Source: Clostridia bacterium (GTDB lineage: Bacteria; Bacillota; Clostridia; Oscillospirales; Acutalibacteraceae). From it: a DNA stretch of 33,592 bases. Within the stretch, counting starts at the first letter, position 1. Each line of letters begins with the position of its first letter. The stretch is from positions 1 through 33,592 of the forward strand of contig JAFOCW010000046.1 of assembly GCA_017381035.1 (NCBI GenBank), given 5' to 3'. Position numbers and translations under genes: made by a program. Of the stretch, positions 7,594-15,800 are shown piece after piece. The notes beneath the pieces were generated by a model. That model searched no databases. It was not told where the DNA came from and saw nothing but the letters and a program-made list of their open reading frames with translations.

Positions 7594-7608
7594 TTTACAC
7601 ACCTCTCT

Positions 7609-9714
7609 TTACTTTACAAGTCTTGGAACCTGCCAGCTGTCTTCGGTTGCCTGGGGCGCGCCCTTAAGCAAAGCTTCACGGCTGAAGGGTTGTTCTCTTT
7701 TATCGGTTCTGAGTACATTGGTCATTTCCTGAACGTGTACCATTACCTTTGTGTTTTCGGTATTGATATTACCAAGGTCTGCTTCTTTTTCGGCCATGGT
7801 TTTAAAGATTTTTTCCATTGCCTTCTTTTCGGCATCGGTGAATTTAAGCTCGTTCACCTGCTCGAGAGCTTCGAGCTTAGCCTTGCCCGAAGTTACGCCT
7901 GCCTTAGATGCAGAAACAACGTCTGCAAAGTTAGAGCCGTCGCCTGCGGTACCGAAGGTATCGGCGCCTTCTTTGCCACGAATGGAAACGTTGGCTTCGA
8001 AGAGCTGAAGTTCGGTTACTTCGCTGGGTGCGCCAAGAAGCTGGTCTTGTGCGGCGCCGTCGAGCGGGAATGCAATAACATCACGTATGGTTTCGGTATC
8101 AGCAAGGAGCATTACGATACGGTCTACACCCGGAGCCATACCTGCGTGTGGGGGTGCGCCGAACTGGAATGCATTATAAAGGGCAGAGAAACGCTTTTCA
8201 ACTTCGCTTTCTTCGTAGCCAGCAATAGAGAACGCCTTTCTCATAATTTCGGGGCTATGGTTACGAACAGCGCCCGAAGCAAGCTCTATACCGTTACAAA
8301 CAAGGTCGTACTGGTAGGCGTTAATGGTGCAGGGGTCTTTGGTTTCAAGCGCTTCAAGTCCGCCCTGCGGCATTGAGAAGGGGTTATGTGTGAAAATAAT
8401 GCTATCGGTAGTTTCGTCGAGTTCGTACATGGGGAAATCTACCACGAAGCAGAATTCGAAGGAGTCTTTATTAATAAGGCCGAGTTCGTTACCGAGCCAG
8501 GTACGAATAACGCCTGCGTTTTTATCGGCGGTGGAAGATACGTTGTCGCAAATGAAGAAGATGGTTTCGCCTTCTTTTACGCCGGTAAGCTCAACAATTT
8601 CCTTCTTCTGCTCGTCGGATAAAACCTTGGAAATGGGGTCGTCTTTAAAGGTATAGGTTGCGGCATTAAGCAAGGTGATGTGGGCAAGACCTGCCATTTT
8701 AGCCTGCTTTTGCGCAAAATCTAACGATTTGTCGAAGAACCAACGCTCTGCCTTACAGGGTGCAACAATGGCTCTTACGGGTTTATTCATAAAGGGCTTG
8801 AAGGGGGCACGAGTAAAGAAATCGGTTAAATCGCAGATAATAAGGGGGTTGCGAAGGTCGGGCTTATCGGAGCCGTAATTTGCCATTGCTTCTGCGAAGG
8901 GAATTCTTCTGAAAGGGGTAGATGAAATCTTTTTATCAGAGAAGGTGCGGAAAACGTCGGCAACAACCGATTCGCACACTTCCAATACTTCGTCTTGTGT
9001 GGCGAAAGCCATTTCGAAGTCGAGCTGATAGAATTCACCGGGTGAACGGTCGGCACGAGCATCTTCATCACGAAAGCAGGGCGCAATTTGGAAATATCTG
9101 TCGAAGCCCGACACCATAAGAAGCTGCTTGAACTGCTGGGGTGCCTGGGGAAGCGCATAGAATTTGCCCGGATGCTTACGGGAAGGTACAAGGAAATCTC
9201 GTGCGCCTTCGGGTGAAGAAGCGGTAAGAATGGGGGTTTGAATATCTAAAAAGCCTCTTTCTTCCATAAGGCGACGCATATGGCCGATAACCTTGGAACG
9301 AAGAATGATATTATCGTGAAGCTTTTTAGAACGAAGGTCTAAGAAGCGGTGCTTTAAACGAATATTTTCGTTTGTATTTACTGCGCCAACTTCGAAGGGA
9401 AGGTCCCTTGTGCAAGCGCCAAGCACGGTAACGCTGTTTGCAACAAGCTCTACGTCGCCTGTAGCAATTTTTGGGTTTTCGGTGCCTGCATCACGAAGGG
9501 TAACGGTTCCCTTAGTGGAAATTACCGTTTCCTTTGCTATGCCCTTTAATAAATTTTCGTCGTGAACTACAACCTGCGTTACACCGGTTTCATCACGAAG
9601 GTCCACAAAGAGCACGCCGCCGTGGTCTCTGATAACCTCGACCCAGCCGGCAAGTTCTACTTCTTGGCCGATGTGGTCCTTTCTTATGTCATTGCAACGA
9701 TGGGTTCTGTACAT
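7609..9714 (-). CDS. aspS: Aspartyl-tRNA synthetase fused to GatC
   Basis: 701 residues against about 590 for bacterial AspRS. Residues 1-100 are the OB-fold anticodon domain. Then come class II motif 1, motif 2 (CFRDEDARADRSPGEFYQ, about 213-230), the bacterial GAD insertion (about 290-415) and motif 3 (GMAPGVDRIVMLLAD). AspRS ends near 575 (APSEVTELQLFE). A Gly/Ser/Ala-rich linker (575-615) leads to a complete GatC-like domain at about 618-701, with FTDAEKKAMEKIF, NVLRTDKREQPFSREALLKG and WQVPRLVK matching GatC. It would charge tRNA(Asp), perhaps also tRNA(Asn), and carry the GatC clamp for GatA/GatB in cis. It is the first gene behind a T-box; stop to gatA start is 15 bases. AspRS specificity cannot be judged by eye. 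Confidence 0.93.
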   Translation of the reverse strand: MYRTHRCNDIRKDHIGQEVELAGWVEVIRDHGGVLFVDLRDETGVTQVVVHDENLLKGIAKETVISTKGTVTLRDAGTENPKIATGDVELVANSVTVLGACTRDLPFEVGAVNTNENIRLKHRFLDLRSKKLHDNIILRSKVIGHMRRLMEERGFLDIQTPILTASSPEGARDFLVPSRKHPGKFYALPQAPQQFKQLLMVSGFDRYFQIAPCFRDEDARADRSPGEFYQLDFEMAFATQDEVLEVCESVVADVFRTFSDKKISSTPFRRIPFAEAMANYGSDKPDLRNPLIICDLTDFFTRAPFKPFMNKPVRAIVAPCKAERWFFDKSLDFAQKQAKMAGLAHITLLNAATYTFKDDPISKVLSDEQKKEIVELTGVKEGETIFFICDNVSSTADKNAGVIRTWLGNELGLINKDSFEFCFVVDFPMYELDETTDSIIFTHNPFSMPQGGLEALETKDPCTINAYQYDLVCNGIELASGAVRNHSPEIMRKAFSIAGYEESEVEKRFSALYNAFQFGAPPHAGMAPGVDRIVMLLADTETIRDVIAFPLDGAAQDQLLGAPSEVTELQLFEANVSIRGKEGADTFGTAGDGSNFADVVSASKAGVTSGKAKLEALEQVNELKFTDAEKKAMEKIFKTMAEKEADLGNINTENTKVMVHVQEMTNVLRTDKREQPFSREALLKGAPQATEDSWQVPRLVK

Positions 9715-9740
9715 TTAAAATGCCTCCGTTTGCTAAAAAT

Positions 9741-9784
9741 TAATAAATAAAAAGCCCCGAGAATACTAAAAAAGTATTCTCGGG
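9741..9784 (-). terminator. T-box leader terminator
   Basis: CCCGAGAATACT (9756-9767) pairs perfectly with AGTATTCTCGGG (9773-9784) around a 5-base loop, followed on the minus strand by TTTTTATTTATT. It is mutually exclusive with the T-box antiterminator. Confidence 0.9.
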
Positions 9785-9964
9785 ACGAATAAACAAAAGT
9801 TACCCGCGGTGCCACCCGTTTTGACGTTAAAAAATAACGCCCGCTTTTAATATTGAATTGTGGTAAACCGTCGAAGTGTTCCCATACTTACTACTCGTCT
9901 GAAATGCGCTTACAGTCGGCGACGCATTCTCCCTGGCAGACTTTCCACAAAAGCAGAGTCTTCG
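9785..9964 (-). ncRNA. T-box leader controlling the aspS-gatC / gatA / gatB / alaX operon
   Basis: The minus strand carries the T-box core GGGTGGCACCGCGGGT (9817-9802), which pairs with the CCA end of uncharged tRNA, directly before the terminator. The linker GAGTAGTA and a small stem-III-like hairpin precede it. The candidate Stem I is compact: GTCT/AGAC at the base and AATGCG/CGCATT above (9941-9897), closing a 14-base loop that contains GAC, an Asp codon, at 9917-9915. The T-box identity is secure from the core; the specifier assignment is tentative because Stem I is shorter than in canonical T-boxes. Confidence 0.88.
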
Positions 9965-9970
9965 CTAAAT

Positions 9971-9998
9971 ATTATAACAAAAAACTGAGATTTGTCAA
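9971..9998 (-). promoter_or_regulatory. Promoter of the T-box operon
   Basis: TTGACA (9998-9993), 16-base spacer, TATAAT (9976-9971), both boxes perfect matches. Transcription should start near 9964, giving a leader of about 250 bases before the aspS ATG at 9714. Confidence 0.88.
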
Positions 9999-10009
9999 TA
10001 TTATTATTG

Positions 10010-10690
10010 TTACAACACCGTTTTTATACAGGTGTAAATATCTTCCAAAAAACTGAAGTTATTTATGTAGTCTAAATTAAGTTTCATTTTTTCGGGAAGA
10101 ATATAATTCACATAGGCTTCATCTACGCTAATTCCCTTTTCGGTTAAGGCGGCGATTTTTTCGTCTTCGTTCCTAAAAAGCAGGCTTGCTTTAGACGTTA
10201 TGCCTGCAGGAAGAAGCAAGGTAGCCAGCATTTCGGGGGTGTACATATCTACGTAACGTCTGACTTCGGGGCGTGTGCCGACAAAGCTCATTTGACCGAT
10301 AAACACGTTAAAAAGCTGTGGTATTTCATCGAGCCTGGAGCCCCTGATTTTAGCGCCGATTTTGGTAATGCGGCTATCGCCAGAGACGGTGATTAAAGCG
10401 CCGATTTTATCGGCACCTACACGCATTGTGCGGAACTTAAAAATAGTAAAATCTTTATTATATCTTGTTACCCTTGTGCTTTTATACAGCACGGGGCCGC
10501 CGTCTTCGGCCTTTATGAGTATAGCCAGAACGAGCATTACGGGTGATAATAAAACTATTAAAAGAGCTGAAGCAAAAATATCGAACGTTCTTTTTAAAAA
10601 GAGCGAAAAGCCCTTAGATTTAAGGGCTTTGTAGTAGGGTTCTATTTCGCTTTGTTTGAAGATTTCGGGAAGGTTTTCCCACTTTTTCAT
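10010..10690 (-). CDS. PglC-like monotopic phosphoglycosyl transferase
   Basis: A 226-residue sugar transferase of the bacterial sugar transferase family. It would move a sugar-1-phosphate from a UDP-sugar onto undecaprenyl phosphate, the first membrane step in building a surface glycan. It shows the re-entrant membrane helix (residues 34-60, preceded by KRTFDI), FKFRTMR, and the catalytic Asp121-Glu122 dyad in RLDEIPQLFNVFIGQMSF followed by VGTRPE. An N-terminal extension of about 30 residues precedes the usual start. Its ATG overlaps the aminotransferase stop (ATGA). The pair suggests an amino-sugar-initiated glycan, but no glycosyltransferases, flippase or polymerase are in the window. Confidence 0.9.
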   Translation of the reverse strand: MKKWENLPEIFKQSEIEPYYKALKSKGFSLFLKRTFDIFASALLIVLLSPVMLVLAILIKAEDGGPVLYKSTRVTRYNKDFTIFKFRTMRVGADKIGALITVSGDSRITKIGAKIRGSRLDEIPQLFNVFIGQMSFVGTRPEVRRYVDMYTPEMLATLLLPAGITSKASLLFRNEDEKIAALTEKGISVDEAYVNYILPEKMKLNLDYINNFSFLEDIYTCIKTVL

Positions 10691-11889
10691 ATAACTTCCT
10701 CCACACAGCGTATGAAGTTTTCTATAACGTAGTCTACCTGCTCGTCGGTAAGACGGCTGTAAAGCGGCAGAGTTATTTCGTTTTGGTATTGGGCATAAGC
10801 GTTGGGGTAATTTTGAATATTATACCCTAAGTTCTTGTAAGCGGTAAGCATTGGAAGCGGCTTGTAATGAACGTTGCAGGCAATGTCTTTTTGAGCCATT
10901 TTTTCAATTATTAAATTCCTTTTTTCTTCGTTTATGCCGTTTACACGAACAAGGTAAAGGTGGCCGCAGGAAGTGTAGTCTTCTGTTTTGTGGGCAAGCA
11001 CCTGAAGATTTAAACCCTTAAGAGCGCTATTATATTTCCCTATAATTTGGTGTCTTCTTTCGAGCATGGCTTCGTAACGCTGAAGTTGGGCTAGGCCTAT
11101 GGTTGCGGCTATATCGGTCATATTGCATTTATAAAAGGGAGCAATAACATCGTATTCCCAAGCACCCGGCTTGTTTTTGTTAAGGGTTGTTTTATTTTGG
11201 CCGTGAAGCGACATTAACTGAAAGGCTTCGTAGATTTTTTCGTTATCTACCCCGTCAATGTTTTTCCAGGTAACTGCGCCGCCTTCTGCGGTGGTAAGGT
11301 TTTTAACGGCGTGGAAGCTAAAGCAGGTAAAGTCGGCAATAGCACCTGTTTTTTTGCCGTGTCTTTCGGAACCGAGTGCGTGAGCACAGTCGGCTAAAAC
11401 AACAACTCTGCCAAATTTATTTTGAAGGGTACCATTTGGCCTGAAGAGCGATTTTTTATTTTCTACAGCTTTAAAAATGCGCTCGTAATTGCAAACCATA
11501 CCGCCAAGGTCTACCGGCATAATGGCCTTTGTTTTTTGGGTAATAGCGGCTTCCATAAGGTCGTAATTCATTTCGAAGCTGTCTTTAGCAACGTCGACCA
11601 TAACGGGTGTTGCGCCCACGTGGCAAATAACACTGCAGGTAGCGGTGTAGGTGTATGCCGGAACAATAACCTCGTCGCCGGGGCCAATTTCCAACAAGCG
11701 AAGCGTTAGCTCGAGTGCTGCGGTAGCAGAGCTTAAGGCGCAGGTTTTATTAGTGCCGCAATAAGCGGACAATTTATTTTCGAATTCAACTTTTTTAGGA
11801 CCTGAAGTAATCCAACCGGAAAGTATAGTTTGTTTAACAAGTTCAGCCTCGGCCTGGGTCATATCGGGTGGAGAAAAAGGAATGTACAA
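10687..11889 (-). CDS. DegT/DnrJ/EryC1/StrS sugar aminotransferase
   Basis: A 400-residue PLP-dependent aminotransferase that makes 4-amino (or 3-amino) nucleotide sugars. It has ALSSATAALELTLRLL near residue 51, GDEVIVPAYTYTAT, the cofactor-binding Asp167 in LADCAHALGS, and the PLP lysine Lys196 in SFHAVKNLTTAEGGAV. The C-terminal region (HYKPLPMLTAY) matches PglE/PseC-like enzymes. The start is TTG at 11889: AAGAGGAG lies about 10 bases upstream, and the nearer ATG at 11899 is out of frame. It is coupled to the phosphoglycosyl transferase by a 4-base overlap. The exact sugar substrate is unknown; bacillosamine-type UDP-sugars are a reasonable guess. Confidence 0.9.
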   Translation of the reverse strand: MYIPFSPPDMTQAEAELVKQTILSGWITSGPKKVEFENKLSAYCGTNKTCALSSATAALELTLRLLEIGPGDEVIVPAYTYTATCSVICHVGATPVMVDVAKDSFEMNYDLMEAAITQKTKAIMPVDLGGMVCNYERIFKAVENKKSLFRPNGTLQNKFGRVVVLADCAHALGSERHGKKTGAIADFTCFSFHAVKNLTTAEGGAVTWKNIDGVDNEKIYEAFQLMSLHGQNKTTLNKNKPGAWEYDVIAPFYKCNMTDIAATIGLAQLQRYEAMLERRHQIIGKYNSALKGLNLQVLAHKTEDYTSCGHLYLVRVNGINEEKRNLIIEKMAQKDIACNVHYKPLPMLTAYKNLGYNIQNYPNAYAQYQNEITLPLYSRLTDEQVDYVIENFIRCVEEVI

Positions 11890-11950
11890 CTAAATTCATC
11901 TCCTCTTAAGAAAGAGTAAAGCCTATAAAATATATACGCTATACACCTAT

Positions 11951-11978
11951 ATTTTACCACATATTTTTATTTTTTCAA
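11951..11978 (-). promoter_or_regulatory. Promoter of the aminotransferase / phosphoglycosyl transferase pair
   Basis: TTGAAA (11978-11973), 16-base spacer and TAAAAT (11956-11951) on the minus strand, about 60 bases before the TTG start. Confidence 0.55.
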
Positions 11979-11993
11979 CCTTTATTATCTTTA

Positions 11994-12022
11994 TTGACTT
12001 TTTTCGCCGATTATGATATTAT
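11994..12022 (+). promoter_or_regulatory. Promoter of the pnuC leader
   Basis: TTGACT (11994-11999), 17-base spacer and TATTAT (12017-12022). Transcription would start near 12029, about 105 bases before the translation start. Confidence 0.7.
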
Positions 12023-12028
12023 TCTATG

Positions 12029-12119
12029 CGATATATGTAATCTGCCACCGGGTAGAAATGCGTAAGCATTCGTAACGTATCGTTAGGTCTTTGAAGATAC
12101 GTTGTACGAATGTTTTTTT
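12029..12119 (+). ncRNA. Attenuator-type leader of pnuC, class not recognised
   Basis: The leader contains a small hairpin CTGCC-ACCG-GGTAG (12042-12055), then ATGC-GTAA-GCAT (12058-12069) with a GNRA tetraloop, then a strong terminator. The GCAT arm of the GNRA hairpin overlaps the first bases of the terminator's 5' arm, so the two compete. A terminator between promoter and gene shows premature termination is possible and implies a signal, perhaps NAD+ or a vitamin. I cannot match the sequence to a known riboswitch class by eye. Confidence 0.55.
12067..12119 (+). terminator. Intrinsic terminator upstream of pnuC
   Basis: CATTCGTA-ACGTATC (12067-12081) pairs with GATACGT (12096-12102) and TACGAATG (12105-12112), 15 pairs with a 2-base bulge, followed by seven T residues at 12113-12119. 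It lies 15 bases before the start codon, so it is an attenuator and not the end of another gene. Confidence 0.88.
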
Positions 12120-12133
12120 GTTAGGTGATGTTT

Positions 12134-12820
12134 ATGAAGTTTAAAAATCCTTTTAAAAGTCTTAGTAAATTTGAAATGGGGCTATGGCTTAGCTCGGTTA
12201 TTGTAATTGCGGTTTCGTCGGTTGTTGGCGGACAGTCGGGTTTGCTTGCAACGGTAGCTTCGCTTTTAGGGGTAACTGCACTTATATTTATCGCTAAGGG
12301 CATGCTTGCGGGGCAATTCTTTATTATTGTGTTTGCAATTCTTTACGGTATTGTATCGCTTGAAGCCAAATATTACGGCGAAATGATAACCTACGTGGGA
12401 ATGAGTCTTCCAATGGCGGTTGTATCAACTGTTTCCTGGATTCGACACCCACATAAAGATTCCGACCGTGTTGAAGTTGCCTTTATGACGGCCAAAAAAA
12501 CCTTGGCAATAATTTTGGCAACCGCCGTTGTAACCGTTCTGTTCTTTTTTATACTGCGTGCACTCGGTAATGCAAGCCTTTATATTAGCACACTTTCTAT
12601 TGCAACAAGCTTTATTGCCGCTTCCCTAACCTTTTTCAGAAGCCCCTATTACGCTTTAGCTTACGCCGTAAACGACGTTGTACTCATTGCGCTTTGGGTT
12701 ATTGCAAGCATAAAAGATATATCTAATCTTTCAATGGTTTTCTGTTTTGTTATGTTTTTACTTAACGACATTTACGGTTTTTACAATTGGAAGAAGATGC
12801 AAAAGGAACAAGAAGAATAA
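12134..12820 (+). CDS. pnuC: PnuC-family vitamin/nucleoside facilitator
   Basis: From the ATG at 12134 the protein is 228 residues. TAGGTGAT at 12122-12129 matches the 16S 3' end and sits about 5 bases upstream, so this ATG is preferred over the GTG at 12125 and ATG at 12128. It has about seven membrane helices. YYALAYAVNDVVLIALW and LNDIYGFYNWKKM at the C-terminus are typical PnuC signatures. The family facilitates uptake of nicotinamide riboside (PnuC), thiamine (PnuT), riboflavin (PnuX) or deoxynucleosides (PnuN), trapped by phosphorylation inside. The substrate cannot be assigned with confidence. A kinase gene (for example nadR) is not adjacent. The attenuator leader suggests control by the product pool. 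Confidence 0.85.
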   Translation: MKFKNPFKSLSKFEMGLWLSSVIVIAVSSVVGGQSGLLATVASLLGVTALIFIAKGMLAGQFFIIVFAILYGIVSLEAKYYGEMITYVGMSLPMAVVSTVSWIRHPHKDSDRVEVAFMTAKKTLAIILATAVVTVLFFFILRALGNASLYISTLSIATSFIAASLTFFRSPYYALAYAVNDVVLIALWVIASIKDISNLSMVFCFVMFLLNDIYGFYNWKKMQKEQEE

Positions 12821-12877
12821 ACAATAAACTAAAAAAACTCCTACGGAAAACCGTAGGAGTTTTTTTAGTTTATTGTG
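12821..12877. terminator. Long palindromic bidirectional terminator
   Basis: Near-perfect arms of about 26 bases around an AAAA loop; the core is ACTCCTACGG / CCGTAGGAGT, flanked by A and T runs. It ends pnuC on the plus strand and the large phosphoesterase gene on the minus strand. Confidence 0.92.
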
Positions 12878-12879
12878 TT

Positions 12880-15800
12880 TTAGATGCCGTTTGCAAGTAA
12901 AACAAGGTCACAAATATCGGTTACACCGTCGCCGTTAAGGTCGGCATTCTGGAGTGTAACTGCGCCGATAATGTGCTGTCTTAAAAGAGCAACGTCGGTA
13001 TAGTCTGCAGTTCCGTCGCCGTTTAAGTCGCCGAATACAGCTTCGGGAACGGTAAGTTCAGTAGGTATGCTGTAGAAGGCATAGACTTTGTTAATTTGAA
13101 TAGTAACGTAAATAGGTGTATCTGCATCGATACCGGTAATAGCACCTGTGTACTCATTTGTGGTACCGCTTGTGTCTTCACCAACACTGTAATAAATCTT
13201 ATAGTCGGTAAGGGTTGTAACGGTATCGGTATTCTTGTTCTTATACTTAACATCGCCGTCTACCGAAAGAACAACATTGCCGTCGGCATCTCTGTCTGCG
13301 GAAACAGTTGCGTTTCTGTAGTCCATAATATAAGCGTTGTATCTGTAAGCATTACCAAGAAGCTGAGTAGAGCCTTCAAGAATGAAGAAGCCCTGATAGA
13401 ACACCCAGTTACCCTGAACAGTACTGTCAACCAGACGGAAGGTTGGCTTGGTGTTTGTACCGAACACAATGGAGCTGAGCGCAATACCCTTATCGGCTGC
13501 CGAGGGAGAAATAACGGTAGAATTGTTAAGCTCTACGTAGCCGGTTGAACCGTCATAGCGGTAAATCTTAATCATAGATGCGGTTGAGCAACCCATATTG
13601 GTAAGGAGCGACTCATAACGGCAGTTATTAAGATAAAGCTTTGCTCCGGTTTTAACGGTGATATAGCCGTTATAGTAAGCATCGTTTGCAGAGTCGGTAA
13701 TAGGTGTAGCGGTTGCTGCAAGATAGAGTTTAACGTTGTTGAAGGTAAGCGTTTTATTTGCCGCAACGGTTATACGTGTATTGCCGTCTAAGATGATGGA
13801 ATACTGCTGACCACTCTTGCTTTGAATTACGGTGTTTGCGCCAATGGTAAGAGTACCAAGGTCGGTAAGGGTAATATCGGAAGTAAGGGTTAAAAGTGAA
13901 TCGCCGTTTGCAAGTGCTTCTGCGAAGCCTTCTGCGGTAGATACGGCAACACCTTCAACATATTCGCCGCAAACCTTTTCTTCGGTTAAGCCATAGTGAG
14001 AAGTGCCGGTATAACGGATGGCAACGTAAATAGGTGTTTCGTAATCTATGTCAGCTATAGGTGCGGTATATTCGGTTGCAGTGCCTGATGCGAATGCATC
14101 TTCGCTTAAGGCGTAGTAGATTACGTAATTTGCACTGTTTACAGCGGTGCCGGAGCCTATTTTGCTAAGTTCAATAAGGTTATCTTTATTTCTGGCGGCT
14201 TTAACGGTTACGTTTGTGAAATCGTAAAGCTTATAGCCGTTACCCTTGTAGCCCCTGTAATTTACAGTACCACGAATAACAAGGTTGGTAGATGTGCAGA
14301 GCCAGTCTGCGTTTACTCTTGCCAACACATCGGAATTTGTAATATAGAAGGTTGCGTTTGCGCCTGCAAGAAGTACGCCGTTATTGCCGCTGATAGAAGC
14401 GGTAATTTTAGAATTTTCAACGTAAATCTTACTTGCGGCATTCTGGTCGGCTCTTAAAAGAGCGTGGTCAGTTGAGCCAATGTCGGAAGACAAACAATTA
14501 ATGGTGCTGTTTTTAATATAGAGTGTAGCTGCGGTATTATCGCTACCTACGGTAATGTAACCCTGTCCCCAGGAAGTAAGCTGAGTAGCGGTTGCTGCTA
14601 CGGTTACGTTAACACCGTTAATGGTTGCGGTCTTGCCCTGAGCTACAACAAGGCGTGATGTGCCGTCAAGAGTAATGGTAAAGTTGTTGCCCTGTGTGCT
14701 CTTGATAGTAGTATTGGCATTAATTGTAAGGTTGCCGAGGTCAGCAAGGGTAATATCTGAAGTTAAGGTAATAACGGTTTCGTAATTTGCAAGTGCTTCT
14801 ACAAAGCCGTCGGCGGTAGATACTGCAACACCTTCAATATATTCGCCGCAGGTTTTAGAAGTAACGTCGCCATAATAGGAAGTTCCTGTATAATAAACCG
14901 TTGCATATACGGGTGTTTCGTAATCAACGTCTGCGATGGGGCCTGTATATTCTATAGCTGTACCTGCAGCAAATGCAGTATCTTCAAAAGCATAATAAAT
15001 TTTGTAATTATCGCTTGTTACCGCTGTGCCTGTGCCAACCTTAGAAAGCTCGATAAGGTTATCTTTATTTCTTGCAATTTTTACGGTTGCATTTCTGAAA
15101 TCGTAAAGCTTAGCGCTGTTATGCTTCCAACCAACGTAAGAAGAGTTGCCGTACAGAATAATTTTAGCCGAAGAGGTGCAGAACCAAGCGCCCGATTTAG
15201 CGTTGGTCATAGAAGTATCGGTTGCATAAACAGTAATGTACTGTCCTAAAATTGAACCACCTGAGCTTGTATTGGTAACCGCTGATGTAACAACAGAATT
15301 TTCAAATCTTACAGCACTTGATGCGTTTTTAGAAGAAGCAATTATACCTGTGTTTGCAGCGCCTAAATTGGTTGAAAGATTTTTAATTGTAGAGTTGTAA
15401 ATGTATAAATCGGCTCTGTTACCGCCGCTACCAACGGTAATGTAGGTGCCGTTATTATATGCGTCGGCAATGGTGTTTGCTGTAGCTGCTATGGTAATAC
15501 CGATGCCGTCGAAGGTAACCTTCTTACCCTTTGCAACAACAAGCCTTGCGGCGCCGTCGAGTGTAAGGGTGTATTTTTGTCCTTCTACGCTCTTAACGGT
15601 TGTATTTGCATTAAAGGTAACAACGTCTGTAAGGGTAATGTCCCCTGCCAAAATAATTTCTTTATCTCCGCGGTTTACTGCTTCTGCGAAAAGGTCAGCA
15701 GTGGTGGTTGGGGGAATATCTTCGTAAACTGCAGTTAAAACGGTGTCTTCGGTAAGGGTTGTAGCAAAATCGAATTTGGTTTCGCCGTCGAGTGTCCAAT

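Noticed and set aside
6430-7602. GatA-like gene read as a frameshifted pseudogene
   Set aside because: No internal stops, good ribosome site, and conserved blocks continue in one frame from ILIKD to the C-terminus; substitutions and deletions are in-frame.
482-9191. Many long open frames opposite or shifted relative to the tRNA-operon genes, for example 7489-8376 plus and 5532-6236 plus
   Set aside because: They lie antisense to clearly conserved genes, have no ribosome binding sites and show no recognisable family; they arise from codon bias on the coding strand.
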